DNA of 64,000 nucleotides from Nannocystis pusilla. GTDB taxonomy: Bacteria > Myxococcota_A > Polyangia > Nannocystales > Nannocystaceae. Positions 52,128-64,000 of the stretch are shown here, one piece after another; position 1 is the stretch's first letter, and each line of letters starts with the position of its first letter. The position numbers and the translations under genes were made by a program. The stretch lies in assembly GCF_020073745.1 (NCBI RefSeq), contig NZ_JAIRAU010000031.1, forward strand, positions 62,001 through 126,000. The letters are read 5' to 3'. The notes beneath the pieces are model-generated. The model worked only from the letters and a program-made list of their open reading frames with translations. It did not search any database and was not told the DNA's origin.

Positions 52128-53288
52128 TCAATCGCACTCGCCGTGGATGAGCGGCGCCGCGTCCTCCTCGGTGACGATGTCCTGCGGGTCGCCGTCGGCC
52201 GAGTAGTACCAATCGCGGGTCGGCTTGCCGGTGTTGAGATACGACCTGAGGTCGCGCGCCACCTCGTCCGGGGTGGCCCACTGCGTGTTGTGGCCGATGT
52301 CGTCGATCTGCACCCCGTCGGGGCCGAGCGGGCGCTTGCCGTACTGCTTGAACCAGTACTCGAGCTTGCACGCGTCGACCGCCACGTCGAGCGCGGCGCG
52401 CAGCGCCTGCTGGTGGGGGTCGTCGTAGAAGAAGCCGTCCTGGGTGGCCCACAGGATCAGCGTCGGCACCTCGAGGTCCTGCAGGCGCGCGGTGTTGTCG
52501 GTCTGCAGCAGCGCCCGGGCCACGCCGATCCACGTGCCCATGCGGGTCGCCGCCGTCTCGGGCGCGATGGCGGCCAGGAAATCTGGGTCGGCCGCGGGGT
52601 CGACGACCCAGGCGCCCTCGATCCACGCCTGCGCGTCGGCGTCGGCGTCGAGCGGGTCGAGCGCGTACACGTCCTCCGGGAAGTCGAGGCCCTGGGCGAC
52701 GAACCCGTCCTTCCACGAGCCCTCGACCGGCTCGGCGAGGATGTAGTCCTGCAGGACCGCGTTGCCGGCCACGCCCGTGGCGGTGCCGATCAGCACCAGC
52801 TTGTCGACCCGCTGCGGGTGCGACAGGCCCAGCTCCTGGGCGACGAAGCTGCCCATCGAGTGGCCGACGATCGCCGCGTGGTCGATGCCCTTGGCGTCCA
52901 TGAACGCGATCACGTCGGCGGCCATGTCGGCCGGCTCGAAGCACGCCTCGGGCGCCGCGGCGCAGTCGGCCGCCGGCGGCATCGACGAGCCGCCGTGGCC
53001 GCGCTGGTCGAGGACGAACACGTGGAAGTCGTCGTCGAGGTCGAGCAGCGCCTTGGCCGTCGGCATGAACGAGCGCGAGGTGTCGGTGTACCCGTGGAGG
53101 AAGATGACCACGTCGCCGTCGGGGTCGCCGAGCTCGTGGTAGGCCATCTCGATGCCGGTCGACAGCTCGACGGTGTCGTGCACCGGCGGCTGCGGCCCGC
53201 CGCCGAACAGGTCTTCGAGGAAACAGCCGGGGGTCGCCACAGCGACCGCCCCGAGCAGCCATGATTGATAATTCGCAGCGCGACGCAT
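52128..53288 (-). CDS. Alpha/beta hydrolase, probable lipoprotein
   Basis: 386 residues. ATG 53288 gives a hydrophobic signal ending ATPGC, a possible lipobox. Alpha/beta hydrolase core: VIFLHGYTDT (oxyanion region), VLDQRGHGGS, nucleophile elbow GHSMGS, acid in LILWATQDGFF and the His in DIGHNTQW. PAADCAAAPEACFEP inserts a Cys pair, supporting export. The C-terminal tail of about 35 residues (TRDWYYSADGDPQDIVTEED, then LIHGECD) is also present as a relic at 46550. Substrate unknown; closest in plan to haloperoxidase/esterase-like hydrolases. Confidence 0.88.
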   Translation of the reverse strand: MRRAANYQSWLLGAVAVATPGCFLEDLFGGGPQPPVHDTVELSTGIEMAYHELGDPDGDVVIFLHGYTDTSRSFMPTAKALLDLDDDFHVFVLDQRGHGGSSMPPAADCAAAPEACFEPADMAADVIAFMDAKGIDHAAIVGHSMGSFVAQELGLSHPQRVDKLVLIGTATGVAGNAVLQDYILAEPVEGSWKDGFVAQGLDFPEDVYALDPLDADADAQAWIEGAWVVDPAADPDFLAAIAPETAATRMGTWIGVARALLQTDNTARLQDLEVPTLILWATQDGFFYDDPHQQALRAALDVAVDACKLEYWFKQYGKRPLGPDGVQIDDIGHNTQWATPDEVARDLRSYLNTGKPTRDWYYSADGDPQDIVTEEDAAPLIHGECD

Positions 53289-53350
53289 GATCGCATCGAC
53301 ACATAGGCGAACCCCGCGCCGCCCGCAACGGCGATTGCCGTATGATGATT

Positions 53351-55774
<2,424 letters not shown>

Positions 55775-55993
55775 GCGGGGCCCTGTCTACCACGAATCCC
55801 CGGCCGCCCGCGCCGGCGCGCCGAGCGCGGAGCCCCGCTCCCCTCACTGGTGGCGCCGTCAGAGCCGGCCCGAGGAGCGAACGCTCCTACGCACATTCGT
55901 CGGCCGACGATGGTCCCGCGCCTGTAGACGCCCCTGCGCGCTGTGCGGCGAGTGCGGACAGGCCGCTCGGTGTCACATGATGGTCAAAAGGAC

Positions 55994-56037
55994 ATGTTTT
56001 TTAAAACATTTTCTTTCGCGCATGTCCTCGCGGACAT
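55994..56037. repeat. CATG-family hairpins in a tandem pair
   Basis: Arms ATGTTTT and AAAACAT around TT (55994-56009), within GGACATGTTTTTT, and arms ATGTCC and GGACAT around TCGC (56022-56037). The first carries a T-run on the plus strand. They lie between two leftward genes, 122 bp past the stop of the reductase gene. The whole gap 55775-56159 holds no gene. Confidence 0.65.
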
Positions 56038-56159
56038 ATCTCCCCGTGCGCCGGGCGCTCCGAGCCCGCGAGGACGCGCCGCGCCTCGGGACAGTCGGGC
56101 TCGCCGGCCGCCGGGGCGCGACGACGCGCGCGCGGTCGCGGACCCGACGCGGCTCGAGC

Positions 56160-57161
56160 TCAGCGGCCCGACGCCGTGACCGCCGCGCGCGGCGGTGCCG
56201 GCGTCGGCGCGGTCAGGAACGCGTCAGTGCTGATGTCCTTGAGGCCCGCGCCGCGCAGGAAGCACTGCTTCTTCAGCGCGTTGACCCAGTCGGGGCTGCC
56301 GCACAGGAACACCCGCCAGCCCTTGAGGTTGGGGAACAGCCGCAGCGTCACTGCCGCCAGATCGCCGACCTCGATCTCGCCACCGATCTCCCCGGTCATG
56401 GCGCAGCGCACATATCGGAACACACCTGCCTCGGCGACCATGCGCTTGAGCTCGTCGACGAGGTAGAAGCCGTCGGGATCGCGGGCGCCGTGGACCAGCG
56501 AGATCGGGCCGGTGTGGCCACGGCGGCGGGCGTCGCGGGCGATCGCGTAGAGCGGAGCGAGGCCGGTGCCGGTGCCGACCATCAGGAGCGGCTGCTCCGG
56601 CCGGCCCTCGGTGTAGAAGCAGGAGCCGGCCGGCCCGCGCAGGCGCACGCGCGCGCCGGGGGCGGCCCCGGCGAGCCAGCGGCTGACGCGGCCGTGCCGG
56701 TGGACGCGGACGTGGAGGTCGAGGCGCGGGCCGTCGACCGGCGAGCTGGCCAGCGAGTAGGCGCGGATCTGGTCGTCCTGGATCAGCTGCACGTACTGAC
56801 CTGGCCGATAGGACAGCGCCTCGTCGGGCTCGAGGCGGACGCGCACGATCGCCGGGCCGATCGGGGTGACCTCGGTGATCGCGGCGCCGATCGCCGGCGG
56901 CTCGCCGTCGGCGATCGTCAGGTCGCCGGTCGGCCGGGACACGCAGGCCAGGAACCAGCCCTGCTCGCGCAGCGCCGGGTGCAGGCCCTGCTGGGACGCC
57001 GCGCCGGGGTCGCCGGCCGCGGCCCGCTGCATGCAGGCCTGGCAGGCGCCGGCGCGGCACGACGACGGGACCGCCGCGCCGCCGCGCAGCAGGCCCTCGA
57101 GCACGGTCTCACCTGGCTCAAGGACCAGGTCGAGCGACCCACGACGGATCCGGCCCGGCAT
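56160..57161 (-). CDS. 2Fe-2S ferredoxin/FAD-NAD(P)H reductase, globin partner
   Basis: 333 residues. N-terminal plant-type 2Fe-2S domain with Cys35, Cys40, Cys43 and Cys73 (CRAGACQAC ... FLAC). Then an FAD-binding barrel (IRAYSLASSP is the RxYS flavin motif) and a nicotinamide domain (LLMVGTGTGLAPLYAI, GWRVFLCGSPDWV). Electrons pass from NAD(P)H through FAD and Fe-S to an acceptor, here most likely the truncated globin encoded 8 bp upstream. Together they would do what a flavohemoglobin does in one chain: turn NO and O2 into nitrate. Divergent nsrR upstream supports this. The alternative is reductase for an oxygenase, for which no gene is nearby. Confidence 0.9.
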   Translation of the reverse strand: MPGRIRRGSLDLVLEPGETVLEGLLRGGAAVPSSCRAGACQACMQRAAAGDPGAASQQGLHPALREQGWFLACVSRPTGDLTIADGEPPAIGAAITEVTPIGPAIVRVRLEPDEALSYRPGQYVQLIQDDQIRAYSLASSPVDGPRLDLHVRVHRHGRVSRWLAGAAPGARVRLRGPAGSCFYTEGRPEQPLLMVGTGTGLAPLYAIARDARRRGHTGPISLVHGARDPDGFYLVDELKRMVAEAGVFRYVRCAMTGEIGGEIEVGDLAAVTLRLFPNLKGWRVFLCGSPDWVNALKKQCFLRGAGLKDISTDAFLTAPTPAPPRAAVTASGR

Positions 57162-57169
57162 GACGCACC

Positions 57170-57547
57170 TCAGCTCGCGGGGTTGCGCCCGAGCACGTCG
57201 TTGCGGACCGACTCGGCGACCGCACCGACGCGGGCGATCTTCGCGTCGTCGACGCCGAGCTCCTTGAGCGTGCCGGCGAGGTGACCGACCACCGCGTCGA
57301 AGTGGCTGTCGTCGATGCCCTCGGCCACCAGGTGGGCGTGCGCGCGGCGCATGTCCTTGCCGCTGTAGTTCGCCGGCCCGCCGGTCACCATGGTGAGGAA
57401 CGCCTTCTGCTTGGCCGCCTGCCGCTCCATGTCGACGTCGTCGAAGAAGGGCGCGAGCTTCTCGTCGGCCATGACCTTGCGGTAGAAGATGTCGACCGCG
57501 GCATCGATGGCCACCGCACCGCCGAGTTCATCGTAAAGGCTCGTCAT
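57170..57547 (-). CDS. glbN: Group I truncated hemoglobin
   Basis: 125 residues, full length for trHbN. Tyr22 of DIFYRKVMAD is the B10 ligand-stabilising Tyr, AAKQKAFLTMVTGGP has the E-helix Gln and the Gly-Gly turn, and MRRAHAHL holds the proximal F8 His. Group I globins scavenge NO by dioxygenation, with a reductase supplying electrons. First gene of a two-gene leftward operon with the Fe-S flavoprotein. Its start lies 37 bp from the predicted NsrR operator, so NO should derepress it. Confidence 0.93.
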   Translation of the reverse strand: MTSLYDELGGAVAIDAAVDIFYRKVMADEKLAPFFDDVDMERQAAKQKAFLTMVTGGPANYSGKDMRRAHAHLVAEGIDDSHFDAVVGHLAGTLKELGVDDAKIARVGAVAESVRNDVLGRNPAS

Positions 57548-57584
57548 CGTCGTCTCCTGCTCCCTCCCGGCCTCGCCGGGACAA

Positions 57585-57607
57585 AAGTTGTATGCTTAAT
57601 ACATATT
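57585..57607. promoter_or_regulatory. Predicted NsrR operator
   Basis: AAGTTGTAT-N5-ATACATATT, a 23-bp near-palindrome whose arms agree at 7 of 9 positions and fit the NsrR consensus (AAG-TGTAT with ATACA-CTT, 11-1-11). It is an AT-rich island in the GC-rich gap between glbN and nsrR and overlaps the likely promoters of both. Confidence 0.75.
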
Positions 57608-57633
57608 TTCTGTCCACGAGGCCAGCCTTCGCA

Positions 57634-58113
57634 ATGCAACTCACACAGTTCACCGACTACGCGCTGCGCACCCTCCTTTATTTGGCGGTGCACCCGGACC
57701 GCCTCGTGCCGGTCGCGGAGGTCAGCGCCGCCTACGGGATCTCGAACCACCACCTGGTCAAAGTCGCGCATCAGCTGGCGCGCCTCGGCTACGTCGAGTC
57801 GGCGCGCGGGCGCGGCGGCGGGTTGCGGCTGGCGCGCGACCCCGCGAAGGTGACGGTGGGTGAGGTGGTCCGCGCCACCGAGCCGCACTTCCACGTGGTC
57901 GAGTGCTTCGACGGGGATCACAACACCTGCCCGATCGTGCCGGCGTGCGGCCTCGTGCGCGCGCTGGCCCAGGCCCGCGAGCGCTTCCTCGAGGCCCTCG
58001 ACGGCCAGCGCCTGGCCGACCTCGTGCAGGACCCGGCCAGGGTCGGCAAGCTGGTCAAGATCTGGACGCGCACCGCCGGCGCCACGCGCCGCCAATTGGC
58101 CTCTTCGGAATGA
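57634..58113 (+). CDS. nsrR: NO-sensing Rrf2-family repressor NsrR
   Basis: 159 residues from ATG 57634 (MQLTQFTDYALR, the standard Rrf2/NsrR start); an in-frame ATG at 57592 would lie in the operator and is rejected. Winged helix-turn-helix up to about residue 75 (ISNHHLVKVAHQLARLGYV and the GRGGG wing), then ECFDGDHNTCPIVPACGL with Cys91, Cys99 and Cys105 for a 4Fe-4S cluster. The spacing C-x7-C-x5-C is slightly longer than in E. coli (x4). NO reacts with the cluster and releases DNA. It should repress its own gene and the divergent globin/reductase operon. Confidence 0.92.
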   Translation: MQLTQFTDYALRTLLYLAVHPDRLVPVAEVSAAYGISNHHLVKVAHQLARLGYVESARGRGGGLRLARDPAKVTVGEVVRATEPHFHVVECFDGDHNTCPIVPACGLVRALAQARERFLEALDGQRLADLVQDPARVGKLVKIWTRTAGATRRQLASSE

Positions 58114-58133
58114 TGGGTCTATATCCGGGCGTC

Positions 58134-59366
58134 ATGACGCGCATCCTCGCCGACACGCCCGCCGTCCCCGTCCTGCCGCGGATCCTGCTGCGCGAGGGCG
58201 AGGCGGTGGCGGCCCCCGCCCCGGGCCCGGCGGCCCACGCGGGGGCGACCGCGACGACGCACGCCAGTCTGCGCGTGGTGATCGCCGGCGGCGGCACGGG
58301 CGGTCACCTGTTCCCCGGGATCGCGCTCGCCGAGGAGATCCGGGCCCGCGGCGGCGAGGTCCACTTCGTCGGCACCGCCCGCGGCATCGAGGCCCGCGCG
58401 GTGCCCGAGCAGGGCTACCCGCTCGAGCTGATCGACGTCGCCGGCATCAAGGGTCGCGGCGTCGCGGGCCTCCTGCGCGGACTGCTGCGCCTGCCGCGGG
58501 CCTGGTGGCAGAGCCTGCGCCTGCTGCGGCGCCTGCGGCCCGACGTCGTCCTCGGCGTCGGCGGCTACGCCTCCGGGCCGGTGGTCGCTACAGCGTCGAT
58601 GCTGCGGATCCCGACGGCGATCCTCGAGCAGAACAGCATCCCCGGGATCACCAACCGGATCCTGTCTCGCCTGGTGCGCAAGGTGTTCTGCACCTTCCCC
58701 GACGTCCGCAGTCGGTTCCCCGCGCGCAAGGTCGTGCTGGCCGGCAACCCGATCCGGCGCCAGATCCTCGGCCAGCTGGTCGCCGCCGGCGAAACCACTT
58801 CTTCTTCGGCGGTCGCGCCGCACGGCCCGCGCCTGTTCGTGTTCGGCGGCTCGCAGGGGGCCCGCGCGATCAACGACGCCGTGCTCGCGGCCCTGCCGGC
58901 GCTGCTCCAGCGGCTGCCCGACCTCGAGATCTGGCACCAGACCGGCAAGGGCGACGAGGAGCGGGTCCAGCAGGGCTACGCCGCGCTCGGCCTCGGCGAG
59001 CCGCGCGCGCGCGTGGCCGCCTTCCTCAAGGACATGGCCGCGCCGTACGCCTGGTGCGACCTCGTGCTGTGCCGCGCCGGCGCCACCTCGTTGGCGGAGC
59101 TCACCGCGGTCGGCAAGCCTGCCGTGCTGGTGCCGTTCCCGCACGCCACCGACAACCACCAGGAGTGGAACGCCCGCGCGCTGGTCGACGCCGGCGGGGC
59201 GCTGCTCCTGCGCGAGTCGGAGTGGTCGCCCGCGGCGCTGGCCGACGCGCTCGCCGGTCTGTTGCAGGCCCCCGACCGCCTCGCCACCATGTCCGCCGCC
59301 ATGCGCACCGCGGCCCGCCCCGAGGCGGCGCGCACGATCGTCGACGCCGTGAGCGCGTGGCGGTAG
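58134..59366 (+). CDS. murG: UDP-GlcNAc:undecaprenyl-PP-MurNAc-pentapeptide GlcNAc transferase
   Basis: 410 residues. MurG makes lipid II from lipid I at the inner face of the membrane. GGGTGGH (52-58) is the N-terminal G-loop, VVLGVGGYASGP the second, and ILEQNSIPGITNRIL the acceptor region; the UDP-binding half has FVFGGSQGARAIND, and CRAGATSLAEL and NHQEWNA are the nucleotide-sugar contacts. The N-terminus is about 45 residues longer than usual; ATG 58110 (overlapping the nsrR stop as ATGA), 58113 or an internal GTG are alternatives. Normally murG lies inside the dcw cluster with ftsW and murC; here it stands alone between nsrR and gcvP. Confidence 0.9.
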   Translation: MTRILADTPAVPVLPRILLREGEAVAAPAPGPAAHAGATATTHASLRVVIAGGGTGGHLFPGIALAEEIRARGGEVHFVGTARGIEARAVPEQGYPLELIDVAGIKGRGVAGLLRGLLRLPRAWWQSLRLLRRLRPDVVLGVGGYASGPVVATASMLRIPTAILEQNSIPGITNRILSRLVRKVFCTFPDVRSRFPARKVVLAGNPIRRQILGQLVAAGETTSSSAVAPHGPRLFVFGGSQGARAINDAVLAALPALLQRLPDLEIWHQTGKGDEERVQQGYAALGLGEPRARVAAFLKDMAAPYAWCDLVLCRAGATSLAELTAVGKPAVLVPFPHATDNHQEWNARALVDAGGALLLRESEWSPAALADALAGLLQAPDRLATMSAAMRTAARPEAARTIVDAVSAWR

Positions 59367-59499
59367 CCGTCGCCCGCGGCGCTGTGTGCATCGCGGCGCG
59401 CACGATCGTCGCCGCCGCGAGCGCGTCGCGGTGAGTGCCCAAACTCTCGCCTGCGGAGCCTGAAAGCCCGGGAGCGCGCGGCTACGATGCGCTCCGCCG

Positions 59500-62403
<2,904 letters not shown>

Positions 62404-62579
62404 CGCGAGGCCACGCGGCGCCTCCGCAGCGAGCGCCCGAGACTGCCCGGCCCCGTGGCACGCGCCGGCGGGCGTCTGCGCCCGTCATCGTGGCCTTCGG
62501 CACGCCCGCCATTTCATGCCACCGCGGGTGTCGACCGCCTCAACCTCCCGGGCGCGACACCCGGGTCATAATCGCCGGG

Positions 62580-64000
62580 ATGCATCGAGGCATCGCTCTC
62601 CTGTCCTTCCTCGCGGCGCTGGAGCTCGGGTGTGCCCACCACGTTCGTCCCGCGCCGCAGCCGACGGCCGCGCCGCTCGAGTCGGTCCGGATGGGGCCGA
62701 CGATGACGGTGCGCGACCTCCCGCCGCCCGTCTTTAAAGATCCCAAGCGGCAGGACAAGATCGCGGCCGCGCTGCCGAAGATCCACGACGTCGTCGCCAA
62801 GGCGGTCGCCGCCGATCGGCTGGTCGGCCTGGCGATCGGCGTCGTCGTCGACGGCAAGCTGGTGCTCGGCGAGGGCTTCGGGAAGCTGGACAGCGAGGCC
62901 GGCGGCGTCATCGACACGCACACCGCGTTCCGGATCGGCTCGATCACCAAGGTGTTCACGGGGATGACGGCGCTGCGGCTGTGGGAGGAGGGCAAGCTCG
63001 ACCTCGACGCCCCGGCCGCGGGCGTGCTGCCCGAGCTCAACAACCTCGTCTATCCCAGCGGCGACGCGCGCCCGCTGACGGTCCGCGACATCCTGACCCA
63101 CACGGCCGGCCTGCCGCGCGACCCCGACCTGCCGGTGCCCGCGCCCGCGGGCGGGTACACGCGCGACGACGTGATGCACGCGATCGACGGCCTGTCGCTG
63201 GTGCGCGCGCCGGGCGTCGGCAGCGAGTACTCGAACCTCGGCTTCGTGTTGCTCGGCCACATCATCGCCGCGACCACCGGCCAGCCGTTCGGCCTGGCGA
63301 TCCGCGAGGCCATCCTGCAGCCGCTCGGCATGAGCGAGACGGTGTGGGAGGCCGGCGACGTCGCGCCGGCGCAGCTCACGAGCGGCCACGTCGTCGTCGA
63401 CGGCACGCTCAAGGCCCTGAAGCCGCGGGCGCACAACGCCCTCAGCGCGGCCGGCGGGCTGTTCTCGACCGTCCACGACCTCGCGCGCTTCGTCGCGTTC
63501 CAGCTCGACGCCTGGCCGCCGCGCCCCGACGCCGACGGCGCTCCGCTGGCGCGCTCGACCCTGCGCGAGGCCCAGCGGCTGCGCGCGCATCGCAGCTTCC
63601 GCGCCCGCACCACCGCCGACGAGGCCGCGGACGGCGGCATCGAGGGCGGCGAGTCGGGCGTCGGCCTGCCGTGGAGCGTGTCGCACGGGTGCGAGCAGGC
63701 CTACGTCGTCGGCCACAACGGCGCGGTCGACGGCTTTCACGCGACCGTGCGCATGCTGCCGAACGCGGGCGTCGGCATCATCGTGCTCGGCAACGCCAGC
63801 TGGGCCAACACCGACCAGATCGCGGTCGACATCCAGCGCGTGCTCGACGGCGCCGGCGCGCTGTCCGGCCGCGCTCCGCAGCCGCTGCCCGAGCTCGGCG
63901 AGGCGGCCTCGCGCGTCGTCGACCTGTTCTCGCAGTGGGACGAGCCGACCTTCGCCAAGTGGGCCGCGCACGGGTGGAGCAACCCGGCCTCGGCCGCGGC
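62580..64000 (+). CDS. Serine beta-lactamase-family hydrolase, lipoprotein (partial, 3' end off window)
   Basis: At least 473 residues. Lipobox LELGC in MHRGIALLSFLAALELGC. Class C beta-lactamase/penicillin-binding fold: GSITKVF gives Ser121 and Lys124 (SxxK), EYSNLGF gives Tyr217 and Asn219 (YxN), and VGHNGAVDGF is the third box (HxG). LTHTAGLPRDP and PLGMSETVW are family landmarks. Members include D-aminopeptidases, esterases and PBPs; resistance to beta-lactams should not be assumed. Exported and lipid-anchored. The frame continues past the window, so a C-terminal domain may follow. Confidence 0.9.
   Translation, partial: MHRGIALLSFLAALELGCAHHVRPAPQPTAAPLESVRMGPTMTVRDLPPPVFKDPKRQDKIAAALPKIHDVVAKAVAADRLVGLAIGVVVDGKLVLGEGFGKLDSEAGGVIDTHTAFRIGSITKVFTGMTALRLWEEGKLDLDAPAAGVLPELNNLVYPSGDARPLTVRDILTHTAGLPRDPDLPVPAPAGGYTRDDVMHAIDGLSLVRAPGVGSEYSNLGFVLLGHIIAATTGQPFGLAIREAILQPLGMSETVWEAGDVAPAQLTSGHVVVDGTLKALKPRAHNALSAAGGLFSTVHDLARFVAFQLDAWPPRPDADGAPLARSTLREAQRLRAHRSFRARTTADEAADGGIEGGESGVGLPWSVSHGCEQAYVVGHNGAVDGFHATVRMLPNAGVGIIVLGNASWANTDQIAVDIQRVLDGAGALSGRAPQPLPELGEAASRVVDLFSQWDEPTFAKWAAHGWSNPASAA

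Overview
The window reads as a GC-rich (about 70%) chromosomal segment of a predatory-type myxobacterium, most likely Nannocystis or a close relative in the Nannocystaceae. The pointers are the many lipoproteins whose lipobox is followed by Thr/Asp/Ser/Gly-rich linkers, the Cys-rich DUF4215 plus choice-of-anchor-L surface protein, several hybrid histidine kinases, a Ser/Thr kinase with a WD40-like tail beside an ECF sigma factor, and GTGA/ATGA stop-start overlaps inside operons. This placement is inference; no rRNA gene is present to confirm it.

Layout. 1-9900: end of a penicillin-acylase-type lipoprotein, then a light/tetrapyrrole-flavoured operon (repeat helical protein, stand-alone B12 protein with the Wx9EH photoreceptor signature, heme oxygenase) divergent from two hybrid kinases, then a PLP trans-sulfuration enzyme and an RsbR-like GAF-PAS-STAS protein. 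10-20.8 kb: secreted clan GH-A-like lipoprotein, second RsbR-like protein, beta-propeller lipoprotein, small membrane and VOC proteins, CoA-transferase, DUF1653 protein, DUF4215 lipoprotein. 21-29 kb: di-heme peroxidase-like lipoprotein plus pyruvate oxidase PoxB, then a catalase-like/CTQ-oxidase fusion with its LodB-type flavoprotein. 29-34.7 kb: P450, acetyltransferase, a possible bacteriocin-like pair, two lipoproteins. 34.8-40.3 kb: three-gene HME-RND metal efflux operon. 40.4-45.3 kb: three perfect head-to-tail copies of an IS110-family element (1,637 bp each). 45.4-56 kb: a lower-GC secreted protein, a fragment of an alpha/beta hydrolase gene, kinase/ECF pair, lipoproteins, the intact hydrolase and a Cache-domain kinase. 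56-64 kb: NsrR-controlled NO-detoxification module (2Fe-2S reductase, truncated globin, nsrR with an operator between), murG, gcvP and the start of a serine beta-lactamase-family lipoprotein.

The least expected features are (i) a dispersed family of intergenic palindromes with a CATG core (consensus near GGACATGTCC), found in at least eleven gaps and absent from most genes; (ii) the triple IS110 array, whose outer end lies two bases from one of these palindromes and whose internal junctions recreate the right-end/left-end joint normally found in the circular intermediate; (iii) the catalase-CTQ oxidase fusion; and (iv) the B12/heme-oxygenase cluster. No tRNA, rRNA or CRISPR array was seen.
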